From: a candidate division TA06 bacterium
Lineage (GTDB): Bacteria > Hydrothermota > DG-26 > E44-bin18 > JADFOU01
NCBI GenBank assembly: GCA_022562655.1
Contig: JADFOU010000142.1
Location: forward strand, 1 to 5,848
DNA length: 5,848 nt
Direction: 5' to 3'
Numbering within the stretch: the first letter of the stretch is position 1; the number at the start of each line of letters is the position of its first letter. A model generated the notes under the pieces. The model was not told the DNA's origin. It saw nothing but the letters and a program-made list of their open reading frames with translations, and ran no database searches. Made by a program: the position numbers and the translations under genes. Of this stretch, positions 1-5,598 are shown one piece after another.

Positions 1-662
1 TTTTCCGAGAAGATTGTGCCATCTTTTCCCGCTACCTTAAGACGGTGGAGGATGTATCCTTTTGAGGATTCCGGAGTGAGGGGCTCTAAAATACATCGGA
101 TGCCAATTCGCTGGACAAGGGGTTCATCAAGTTTCAAGTGTTTCTCCATCTCTGGAAGACCGAAGAGGAGGAAGGTCAGGAGATGGCCTTCAGGAACCTC
201 GATATTGAGGAGTCCTCGAAGTTCCTCCATTATCTCTCGTTTCTGGAGCATATTTGCTTCATCAATGAGGACAACTGCCTTCTTCTCATTCTCATTGAGC
301 TGGGCAAGACGTTCATAGAGGCGGGGGATGATTTCGGTCCGATCTTGTTCTGAAACTTCCACACCGAACTGGAGAGCGATCTTCCGTAGGAGCCAGAAGG
401 GAGAGATCTCGGAGTGGATCATGACCAGGAGGGCGGTCTCAAAATCCTTCCGGTTGGAGAGAAGATGGAGAATCCTTCGTGCAAGGGTGGTCTTTCCTGC
501 TCCAACATCTCCCAAAAGGACTCCAAGCCCTACCATCGTCTCTGCAGCATGGGTGAGTTTCATGATGGCCTTGGAGTGCTGGGGACTGTCATAATAGAAG
601 CGTTCGTCGTGGGAACTGGTGAAGGGGTGCTCCTTCAGCCCATAAAAATTTTCATAATCCAT
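1..662 (-). CDS. ExeA/GspA-like AAA ATPase, N-terminal 220 residues (runs off left edge)
   Basis: I translated this by hand from the minus strand; the frame is open from ATG at 662 to the window edge, so the C-terminus is missing. An in-frame TGA lies three codons upstream of the ATG, which makes 662 the only good start. The opening (MDYENFYGLKEHPF) is the typical N-terminus of ExeA/general secretion pathway protein A ATPases. Walker A is GDVGAGKTT at residues 51-59, Walker B is VVLIDEA at 130-136, and a likely arginine finger sits in LVQRIGIR (182-189). The family motif usually written GQPEL reads GLPEM here (168-172). Known ExeA acts at the inner membrane with ExeB to assemble the type II secretin through the peptidoglycan; relatives occur beside pilus and polysaccharide genes. 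Whether a transmembrane segment and peptidoglycan-binding domain follow cannot be seen. It lies 114 bases downstream of the TPR gene in the same direction, with no clear ribosome binding site. Confidence 0.9.
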   Translation of the reverse strand, partial: MDYENFYGLKEHPFTSSHDERFYYDSPQHSKAIMKLTHAAETMVGLGVLLGDVGAGKTTLARRILHLLSNRKDFETALLVMIHSEISPFWLLRKIALQFGVEVSEQDRTEIIPRLYERLAQLNENEKKAVVLIDEANMLQKREIMEELRGLLNIEVPEGHLLTFLLFGLPEMEKHLKLDEPLVQRIGIRCILEPLTPESSKGYILHRLKVAGKDGTIFSE

Positions 663-776
663 GGTTTTTCAGTGGTAGTGGTCGCCGACGCTCCAAAGCT
701 ATGGCGACGGAGCGCAGGGAGCAGTGGTCACGCCCGTGGCGGGACTACTGCAATTGCAGACTGTTACTCTTAGTAA
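663..776. repeat. Spacer rich in inverted repeats between the TPR and ExeA-like genes
   Basis: This 114-base spacer is almost entirely dyad symmetry. From the TPR stop codon onward: a 5-bp hairpin (TTACT-ctt-AGTAA, 764-776); a perfect 12-bp palindrome CTGCAATTGCAG (748-759); an imperfect hairpin with 13-base arms and a 5-base loop (721-733 against 739-751, two mismatches); and two interleaved 6-base inverted pairs, gtcgcc/ggcgac (681-686, 703-708) and cgctcc/ggagcg (689-694, 709-714), in pseudoknot order. None is followed by a T-run on either strand, so a Rho-independent terminator is not supported. It could be a REP/MITE-like dispersed element, or an mRNA 3'-end structure between two cotranscribed genes. 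Confidence 0.6.
721..751. repeat. Imperfect 13-bp-arm hairpin
   Basis: Arms 721-733 (gcagtggtcacgc) and 739-751 (gcgggactactgc) are complementary at 11 of 13 positions around the loop ccgtg. In a plus-strand RNA one of the two mismatches becomes a G-U pair. The right arm overlaps the perfect palindrome at 748-759. No T-tract follows, so it is recorded as a structural repeat and not a terminator. Confidence 0.65.
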
Positions 777-2999
777 TTATACATAACTGATCTTCTCCCG
801 ACGTTTCTTCTCCCGCTTTATCACACCGGTTGTTTCTTGTTGGAGAGAGGCCAACTTTTTCGGGAGATCCTGGAAGTTGGGGTCCACTTTGGCTGCTGCC
901 TGATAGGCCTCAAGGGCTTTTGATTTTTGTCCCATCTTTTCATATGCACCCCCGAGGTGATATTGAAGTCCGATGGTCTCCTCAGGGGAATGACCCTCAA
1001 GACGGATTCCCTGAATGAGGTGGAAAGCGGCCGACTCCATCTCCCCCTTCTCCAGATAACAGAGACCGAGCATTTCGAGGGCTTTCAGATTTTCCTTCTC
1101 TCCTTCAGAGGCTTTTTGAAATGCCTCAATCGCTTCATTCATAAGGCCCATCTCCTTATACGTGATGCCCAGATCGTAGTGGCTGCTATAATCGCCTCTA
1201 TCGAGGGTCTGATCAAGTCCCTCACGGAATTCCTCTAAAAGGGTATCCGCGATCACCGGAGTCTTGAGGAGATCTTTCATCGGGATCTTCTCTTCTTTTT
1301 CAGGGGCTGTCGGTTTTACTTGCTCCGGTGGGGTTGGGGGTTTGGCAGGCTCAAATTGGGCAGGTTTTTCGGGCTCGGCAGGGGGTCCTGCCCGTTCTAA
1401 TGCGACGGGGTTTTTGGAGTCGATTTGGAGGAGATTCCGATAAATGGTCTGGGCATCTTTCTCCTCTCCCCTTTCGAGGAGACATTCACCCAGATCTAAA
1501 TGGGTCTGAATCATCCACTCCTGATTTTTAATCTGTGTTGCAATTCGAAGGTTTTGCTGCCGACAACGCAACTCTGTGGGGAGAAGTTGAGCAATTCGAA
1601 TATAGATCTCTCTCGACTTCTCGAGGGAGCCTTCCTTGAAGTAGGCATCTGCTGCGGTATAAAAATGTTCAATGGCTTCTTCATCAGAACCGATGGAGAG
1701 GCACATATCTCCCAATTCTACATAGCTCGCCAAATCGGTGGGGGCGGTCTTGAAGACGGATTCTACTGTCCCTTCCGACCCCTCCTCATCCGTCATCGTT
1801 TCGTCGAAGGAGAAGGAAGTTTCTCCCTCTGGCTTCTCCTCGACGGTGGCTGTCGCCATTTCTCCTTCGGAGGTCTGCGAACCTTCTAAAAGGGGGAATC
1901 GCTTTTCTCCTGCTGGGGGGCTTGGCTGTTGAGGAACGGAGATCTTCGATTCCTCTTCTTGGAGGGGGGCTTCTGTTGTTACCTCTTCGATCTTCTCTTG
2001 CGGCTTCTCCTCGACCTCCATGTCCTCAAGGGGGAGGAGAATATCTCCCTTGAGGATCTCATTTTCTCCTTCGGTGATCTGCGAATCTCCTACAGGTGGG
2101 GTTGGTTGCTCCTCTTCCAGGGGAGGTGCTTTAAATGCCACCTCTTCGATCACCTCTTTCGGCTTCTCTTCGACATCCAACTCATCTAGGGAGAGGAGAG
2201 TTTCTCCCTTGAATCTCTCCTCTTTCTCTTCGGAGATCACCGATTTCTCTTCTTGGATGGGAACTTCAGTCGTTATCTCTTCGTCAGTTACACTCTCCAT
2301 CTGCTCAAAACGGATATCTTCCATTTGAGGTGAGGAAATTTCGGAGGGCTCTGGTGGGGGGATGGACTCGGTAGGGGGAACCGCCACAGAAGGGGCCTCT
2401 TCTACCGTACCACCGATGTCTTGGATTCGTGTCTCAATTTCCTCTGCTTCTTCAAACTTTTCTTGTTCACGGAAGAGATCGACTACTTCCTTCAAAACCA
2501 GGATGGCATCCTCATGTTTATTCTGTACGATATACAAATCCGAAAGGGACATTCGGAAGTCTACCCGTTTTGGCTGCCACTCAATGGCTTTCTGATAGGC
2601 GGTGCACACCTCATCCATTGCACCTACCGCCTTCTTCCGAGCTGAGTACTCCATCATGTTGGTAATGGCTTCACTCAAAAGGCCCTGTTTGGCATAGAGT
2701 TCACCTAACTCTTTGTAGATTTCAGCCCGGTTGTTATCCAGGCGGAGGACTTTCTTCGCAATAGCCACTGCATTGCTGTAAAACTCATCTGCGGTGTAGA
2801 GTTCCACAGACCGCTCAAACTCATCCAGGGCCGAGTCTCTTTTACTCATCTTGAGATAGATATCTCCCAAGAGGTTGTGGATCCCCGGGTCGTTGTCATT
2901 GATCTTTAAGAGCTTCTGGTACTCCTTTACGGCTTCCTCATGTTTTCCTTTTGAGGAGTACTGAGCTGCATTCTTTTTGAGCGCGGCTACGCTTGCCAT
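777..2999 (-). CDS. TPR-repeat protein with acidic and Pro-rich linkers (740 residues)
   Basis: A tetratricopeptide-repeat scaffold, probably cytoplasmic, since no signal peptide or membrane segment is visible. Three TPR blocks are seen: residues about 4-195 (start KNAAQYSSKGKHEEAVKEY, several units), about 422-535, and about 603-712 (SSHYDLGITYKEMGLMNEAI, then two further units). Block 1 and 2 are separated by an acidic Glu/Pro-rich linker (about 198-420) holding internal duplications; blocks 2 and 3 by a short Pro/Lys-rich linker (about 538-570). The tail (727-740) is very basic. The phrase DYSSHYDLGITYKEMGL is, as far as I recall, a recurrent C-terminal block in deltaproteobacterial TPR proteins, some tied to type IV pili (for example SgmX of Myxococcus); orthology is not claimed. 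The ATG start at 2999 opens directly into the first TPR helix. No Shine-Dalgarno is visible; an A-run precedes the ATG. A promoter candidate lies about 190 bases upstream. The ExeA-like ATPase follows, so a shared envelope or pilus role is possible but inferred. Confidence 0.93.
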   Translation of the reverse strand: MASVAALKKNAAQYSSKGKHEEAVKEYQKLLKINDNDPGIHNLLGDIYLKMSKRDSALDEFERSVELYTADEFYSNAVAIAKKVLRLDNNRAEIYKELGELYAKQGLLSEAITNMMEYSARKKAVGAMDEVCTAYQKAIEWQPKRVDFRMSLSDLYIVQNKHEDAILVLKEVVDLFREQEKFEEAEEIETRIQDIGGTVEEAPSVAVPPTESIPPPEPSEISSPQMEDIRFEQMESVTDEEITTEVPIQEEKSVISEEKEERFKGETLLSLDELDVEEKPKEVIEEVAFKAPPLEEEQPTPPVGDSQITEGENEILKGDILLPLEDMEVEEKPQEKIEEVTTEAPLQEEESKISVPQQPSPPAGEKRFPLLEGSQTSEGEMATATVEEKPEGETSFSFDETMTDEEGSEGTVESVFKTAPTDLASYVELGDMCLSIGSDEEAIEHFYTAADAYFKEGSLEKSREIYIRIAQLLPTELRCRQQNLRIATQIKNQEWMIQTHLDLGECLLERGEEKDAQTIYRNLLQIDSKNPVALERAGPPAEPEKPAQFEPAKPPTPPEQVKPTAPEKEEKIPMKDLLKTPVIADTLLEEFREGLDQTLDRGDYSSHYDLGITYKEMGLMNEAIEAFQKASEGEKENLKALEMLGLCYLEKGEMESAAFHLIQGIRLEGHSPEETIGLQYHLGGAYEKMGQKSKALEAYQAAAKVDPNFQDLPKKLASLQQETTGVIKREKKRREKISYV
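1740..2282 (-). repeat. Degenerate duplications inside the acidic linker of the TPR protein
   Basis: Residues 264-293 and 317-346 align without gaps at 17 of 30 positions; both contain KG(E/D)xLLxL followed by VEEKPxExIEEV and an AP pair. Residues 391-420 are a weaker third copy (EGETSFSFDE at the head, FKTAP at the tail). A half copy lies at 240-256 (EEITTEVPIQEE), nearly matching 338-349 (EEVTTEAPLQEE). Further downstream in each unit, PxPPxG followed by SQ(I/-)T(S)EGE recurs at about 299-312 and 359-380. The similarity is also visible in the DNA: for example cacctcttcgatcacctctt near 2140 against tacctcttcgatcttctctt near 1980. The linker has therefore grown by in-frame segment duplication. 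Confidence 0.75.
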
Positions 3000-3100
3000 T
3001 TTTTTGTTACATTTAGGCGATTTTCAGCGATCTCAGGGGGTCCTCACGACTCTATCTCCGCTAATAGCAAGTTCCTGAAGTCTCAAATGGATTTTATCTC

Positions 3101-3114
3101 CACTGTTTACAGTG
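3101..3114. repeat. 14-bp dyad cactgt-tt-acagtg, possible operator
   Basis: Perfect 6-bp inverted arms flank a 2-base centre. It lies in the putative 5' leader of the TPR gene, about 75 bases downstream of the candidate -10. The compact symmetry would suit a dimeric regulator or a small hairpin. It is not a recognisable LexA box: CTG and CAG are only 4 bases apart. Confidence 0.35.
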
Positions 3115-3139
3115 AGTTAAGACACATTTATCCCTCAGC

Positions 3140-3158
3140 CTATATTCATGAAATATAG
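3140..3158. repeat. 19-bp dyad ctatatt-catga-aatatag
   Basis: Perfect 7-bp AT-rich arms around a 5-base centre, about 30-50 bases downstream of the promoter candidate in the TPR direction. This placement fits an operator or an early leader hairpin for the TPR gene. It is too weak and lacks a T-run to be a terminator of fchA, which ends at 3225. The regulator is unknown. Confidence 0.35.
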
Positions 3159-3188
3159 CGTCTGATCTTCCTATTACCACCTTATCTT

Positions 3189-3219
3189 TATATACTAATC
3201 CAAATCAAGTAAATGTCAA
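3189..3219 (-). promoter_or_regulatory. Sigma-70-type promoter candidate for the TPR gene
   Basis: On the minus strand a perfect -35 TTGACA (3219-3214) is followed after 16 bases by TAGTAT (3197-3192), or after 19 bases by TATATA (3194-3189). It starts 5 bases beyond the fchA stop codon and drives toward the TPR start at 2999, giving a leader of about 180-190 bases that contains both dyads. The TTGACA hexamer and AT-rich -10 area make it the best promoter match in the window. The 16-base spacer and 4-of-6 match at the -10 keep confidence moderate. Confidence 0.5.
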
Positions 3220-3224
3220 GAAAA

Positions 3225-3821
3225 TTATGATGAGGATAGGCTCTCTTCTACCTCTCTAACTACCTTCTCCGCCAGCTTTTGAGTCTTCCCCAGGATCTCC
3301 TCCATCTCGCTTTGGATCTCCTTTCGGTTCTCTTTTAAGGAGGTGAGGTTGATCTGAATATTCAGGGCGGCTCCACGGGCTGCCACCTGGAAGGCGAGGG
3401 CCCCTACACCCACATCGGAGAGGGCGTTCCGATTCCCTTTTAAGGCACAGATCTCGGCAAGATGTAGACCCCGAGAGGCCCTTCTCATCGCATCTAAGGG
3501 GACTTGGCAGGCTTTGAGGAGGGCTTTTTGTATTGCCGGTTCTCTCTCCTCCTGTCCCTTCGGCATTCGATACGCAGCCATCACCTCTTCAAAGGCTTTT
3601 GCATCCTCACGGGCGAGGGTGGTGAGACTCTTTCTACCCTCCTCTGTCTCCTTCATAACCTTTCTCATCTCTTCTTCCACTTCCCGATACCTCTCCTTAC
3701 CGATGGTGAGATGGCAGACCATGGAGAGGAGAGCAAATCCCAGAGCCCCCATGAGGGCAGAAACACTCCCTCCACCGGGGGTAGGGGATTTGGAGGCAAG
3801 TTGATCTAAAAATTTTTCCAT
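3225..3821 (-). CDS. fchA: Formiminotetrahydrofolate cyclodeaminase (FTCD_C/FchA family)
   Basis: A 198-residue stand-alone member of the cyclodeaminase/cyclohydrolase family, close to the usual 200-210 residues. The hallmark SPTPGGGSVSAL sits at residues 12-23; DAKAFEEVMAAYRMPK (73-88), NALSDVGVGA (132-141) and ARGAALNIQINL (148-159) are the other family signatures. The fold is a mostly helical dimer. The enzyme converts 5-formimino-THF to 5,10-methenyl-THF plus ammonia; in purine-fermenting clostridia the homologue FchA hydrolyses methenyl-THF to 10-formyl-THF, and sequence alone does not decide between the two. It lies 82 bases downstream of ftcD in the same direction, so the pair likely works in sequence, doing with two proteins what the mammalian fused FTCD does with one. 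The ATG at 3821 directly precedes the family N-terminus; the upstream region has an A-run and only a weak GAAG. Confidence 0.93.
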   Translation of the reverse strand: MEKFLDQLASKSPTPGGGSVSALMGALGFALLSMVCHLTIGKERYREVEEEMRKVMKETEEGRKSLTTLAREDAKAFEEVMAAYRMPKGQEEREPAIQKALLKACQVPLDAMRRASRGLHLAEICALKGNRNALSDVGVGALAFQVAARGAALNIQINLTSLKENRKEIQSEMEEILGKTQKLAEKVVREVEESLSSS

Positions 3822-3837
3822 TTTTTTACTTCAGGAA

Positions 3838-3897
3838 CCACAAAGGCTCAAAATAGATTTTATTGTTTTTTCTTCTCAATCCTTTGTGTCTTTGTGG
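3838..3897. repeat. CACAAAG inverted repeat between ftcD and fchA
   Basis: The 82-base spacer holds ccacaaagg (3838-3846) and, 34 bases on, cctttgtgtctttgtgg (3881-3897), in which the motif ctttgtg occurs twice. The left arm pairs with either right copy (8 of 9 bases at best). The loop is long and AT-rich and no T-tract follows, so termination is unlikely and cotranscription of the two folate genes remains possible. From memory, strings like CCTTTGTGTCTTTGTGG recur between genes in many environmental bacterial genomes; this could not be verified here. Confidence 0.5.
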
Positions 3898-3903
3898 CAA
3901 AAT

Positions 3904-4923
3904 TTAAATTCGAAATTCGATGATTTTCTCTTCTGGTTTAAACTCACCTAACTGGGAGAGTCCTAAATAGGTGACAGCCTTTTGGATGAGATCTTCCTCC
4001 CCGGCCTCCTCTCGAGAGTTGAAGCGACCCGCCATGAGGAGGGCCTCCTTGGGGATGAGCCCCACAACCTCACTCCCCGCCACTTCCACCCCCAGGGTCT
4101 CTGCCTCCTTCTTCACCTCCTCAAAGGCGATATGGGGAGGGGTGATTTCATAGTTTGTGAGGTTTATGGAGACCTGAGCGATGTCGTGGGCCTCCAGGAG
4201 GAACCCGTTTGCCTTCACCGCTTTGAGGGAGCCTTGGATCCTCCGGGCTTTCCCTTGTCCGTCTCTCAGAATTTTCCCCTCAGTATCCCGAAGAGGTCTT
4301 CCGCTCTCCCGGATTCGCATGGCAATCTCCTGTGCGATGGACTTATCGTTTGTGTTGAGATTGACATTGTAGGCGATGAGGAAGACCCTCGCCCCGGTGA
4401 CCGTGGCGCCGGAACGGGGGTTAAAGGTGGAGGGTCCGTAATCGGGTTTCCATGCGGGGTCCTGCAGTTTTTTCGGAAGTCCTTCATACTCGCCTTTCCG
4501 AATGTGGGCGAGGTTACTTCGCTCGGGACGGGTTGCTGCCTCCTCGTAGAGATAAACGGGAATGGAGAGCTCCTCCCCGATCCTCTTTCCGAAATGATGG
4601 GCGAGCCCGATGCACTCCTTCATGCTGGAATGAGAGACTGGAATGAATGGAACGACATCAGTCGCTCCGATCCGTGGATGCTCCCCTTTGTGGACTCGCA
4701 TGTCAATGAGTTCTGTAGCCTTCCGAGCGGACTGGAAGGCGGCTTCCAGAACCCCTTCCGGCTCTCCCACAAAGGTGATGACGGTCCGGTTATAATCCTG
4801 ATTCGGGTCTACATCAAGGAGTTTTACTCCTTTTACCTCTTCAATCTCGTGGGCAATGGCAGAGATCAAATCCTTCCTCCGACCCTCACTGAAATTGGGA
4901 ACGCATTCAACGAGTTTACGCAT
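3904..4923 (-). CDS. ftcD: Glutamate formiminotransferase
   Basis: Transfers the formimino group of N-formimino-L-glutamate to tetrahydrofolate, giving 5-formimino-THF and glutamate; cytosolic, the last steps of one histidine-degradation route. From the ATG at 4923 it is 339 residues, a full formiminotransferase (N- and C-subdomains, about 1-180 and 181-326) without a fused cyclodeaminase. It begins MRKLVECVPNFSEG as the family does. Other signatures are KGEHPRIGATDVVPFIPV (79-96), GATVTGARVFLIAYNVNL (172-189) and INLTNYEITP (253-262). With this start the histidine of the HPRIG motif is residue 82, matching the catalytic His82 reported for mammalian FTCD. The frame also extends to a TTG at 4950 that would add nine residues (MVTPFNHSS) before the family start; the AGG in front of it belongs to a tandem repeat, so I prefer 4923. 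No hut genes are in the window, so the formimino donor in vivo is not settled. fchA follows 82 bases downstream. Confidence 0.95.
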   Translation of the reverse strand: MRKLVECVPNFSEGRRKDLISAIAHEIEEVKGVKLLDVDPNQDYNRTVITFVGEPEGVLEAAFQSARKATELIDMRVHKGEHPRIGATDVVPFIPVSHSSMKECIGLAHHFGKRIGEELSIPVYLYEEAATRPERSNLAHIRKGEYEGLPKKLQDPAWKPDYGPSTFNPRSGATVTGARVFLIAYNVNLNTNDKSIAQEIAMRIRESGRPLRDTEGKILRDGQGKARRIQGSLKAVKANGFLLEAHDIAQVSINLTNYEITPPHIAFEEVKKEAETLGVEVAGSEVVGLIPKEALLMAGRFNSREEAGEEDLIQKAVTYLGLSQLGEFKPEEKIIEFRI

Positions 4924-4948
4924 AGAAGAATGGTTAAATGGTGTTACC

Positions 4949-4976
4949 AATATACTACCTACAACCTACTATCTAC
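4949..4976 (-). repeat. Imperfect heptanucleotide tandem repeat, four units, upstream of ftcD
   Basis: Read on the minus strand the units are GTAGATA, GTAGGTT, GTAGGTA and GTATATT, a 7-base period ending 26 bases before the ftcD ATG. The last unit overlaps the alternative TTG codon at 4950, and the only Shine-Dalgarno-like AGG near ftcD is part of this repeat. Such short repeats can change copy number by slippage and would alter the ftcD leader. Confidence 0.6.
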
Positions 4977-4995
4977 TGACTCTTAAATTCTCTTG

Positions 4996-5039
4996 ACATC
5001 GTTTTTCATAGGTGACCCCTTAAACTCGAACATCGTTTT
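4996..5039. repeat. Direct repeat acatcgtttt, 34-bp spacing, upstream of ftcD
   Basis: Copies at 4996-5005 and 5030-5039 are identical over 10 bases and begin 34 bases apart, close to three helical turns. The block is bounded by ttgac (4993-4997) and gtcaa (5040-5044), an outer inverted pair. On the minus strand TTGACA occurs at 5044-5039 but no acceptable -10 follows at 15-19 bases, so no promoter is called. Paired operator half-sites are possible. Confidence 0.35.
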
Positions 5040-5070
5040 GTCAATAGTAAAGATTTAACCCCCTCCCCTG

Positions 5071-5135
5071 TCCGTTCTCGATCTAAGAAGTCTCCCTGTC
5101 CGCGTGATGGCGTTTCCGTTCTCGATATAAGAAGT
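5071..5135. repeat. 21-bp direct repeat across the stop codon of the membrane-protein gene
   Basis: tccgttctcgatctaagaag (5071-5090, plus t) and tccgttctcgatataagaag (5115-5134, plus t) match at 20 of 21 bases and start 44 bases apart. On the minus strand the upstream copy lies in the coding frame (reading FLYRER), and the downstream copy, shifted out of that frame, supplies the TAG stop at 5085-5083. GGACAGGG also recurs next to each end. This looks like a local partial duplication that set the present C-terminus, or a recombination scar. Confidence 0.6.
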
Positions 5136-5598
5136 GAAAGAATAGCCAACCGCCAATGCCGAGCGCTAGCATGAGCCGTCCGATATCAAGCCCGAAAACT
5201 TCCCCGGTCGTTTCTCGCCCGAGCTCCACTGCTCGGATCAGAACAAGAAAGACCAAGCCCAAAGCGATGCCAGCGCGTGTTACCACGCCGTGAATAAACC
5301 CCCAGACCTGTTCAGATAGCGTATCTCCTTTGTAGTCGTTCTTAATGAGACCCATGGCCTCAATGCAGATCAGGCTGATTATGATGGCGAGCCAGTAGTT
5401 AGCTTTCTGGGGACCCGTCAAGGCTCCAGCTCCACGTCCCGCCACTAATTCAGCAGCAGGTTGAAAGAACTCACCGCCTATGACCATTACGGCCCAGAGT
5501 ACCCACAACGTTGTGAACAACCCCCACAGCGGATGCTCGTGCTGTTTCCTCGCCCCTTCCATGTGGATTTCCACTGCCTTCTGTTGCTTCAGCTTCAA
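5083..5598 (-). CDS. Small four-helix membrane protein of unknown function
   Basis: I do not recognise this family. The frame from a TTG at 5598 gives 171 residues; an internal ATG at 5562 (residue 13) would give 159, and neither has a clear ribosome binding site. Four hydrophobic stretches are visible at about residues 24-41, 67-85, 101-122 and 138-157, so it is an integral membrane protein. A polar loop between helices 2 and 3 carries NDYKGDTLSEQVWG (87-100), the most motif-like part. The C-terminus is basic and His-containing (RERKRHHADRE). Size and layout resemble small phage- or element-encoded membrane proteins such as holin-like proteins, but that is only an impression. GC is about 54% over most of the gene and falls sharply at its 5' side, where it overlaps the next reading frame by 128 bases (92 if ATG is used), so the gene may be 5'-truncated. 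Its TAG stop lies in a short duplication. Confidence 0.6.
   Translation of the reverse strand: MKLKQQKAVEIHMEGARKQHEHPLWGLFTTLWVLWAVMVIGGEFFQPAAELVAGRGAGALTGPQKANYWLAIIISLICIEAMGLIKNDYKGDTLSEQVWGFIHGVVTRAGIALGLVFLVLIRAVELGRETTGEVFGLDIGRLMLALGIGGWLFFHFLYRERKRHHADRETS

Noticed and set aside
721..751. Rho-independent terminator after the TPR gene
   Set aside because: The hairpin is reasonable but neither strand has a T-tract after it.
414..773. 119-residue plus-strand open frame
   Set aside because: Mostly antisense to the ExeA-like ATPase, which has Walker A and B motifs in frame; the rest runs through the inverted-repeat spacer.
1929..2328. Plus-strand frames opposite the acidic linker
   Set aside because: They are low-complexity shadows of the Glu-rich repeat region (Ser/Leu/Phe-rich translations of ctc/ttc runs).
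3101..3114. LexA (SOS) box
   Set aside because: CTG and CAG are separated by 4 bases, not the spacing of known LexA boxes; only a generic dyad is supported.
4924..4950. TTG start at 4950 for ftcD, nine residues upstream
   Set aside because: The family starts at MRKLVECVPNFSEG, the ATG puts the catalytic His at 82 as in mammalian FTCD, and the SD-like AGG before the TTG is part of a tandem repeat.
3982..4986. 334-residue open frame on the plus strand
   Set aside because: It is antisense to ftcD, whose minus-strand protein carries full family signatures; the plus-strand translation has no recognisable domain and atypical composition.
5016..5044. Minus-strand promoter for ftcD based on TTGACA at 5044-5039
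   Set aside because: No hexamer resembling TATAAT is found 15-19 bases downstream; at 17 bases the sequence is AAGGGG.
5471..5598. Programmed frameshift joining the two right-edge frames
   Set aside because: No slippery heptamer or downstream structure is seen in the overlap; a composition change at the same place favours a junction.
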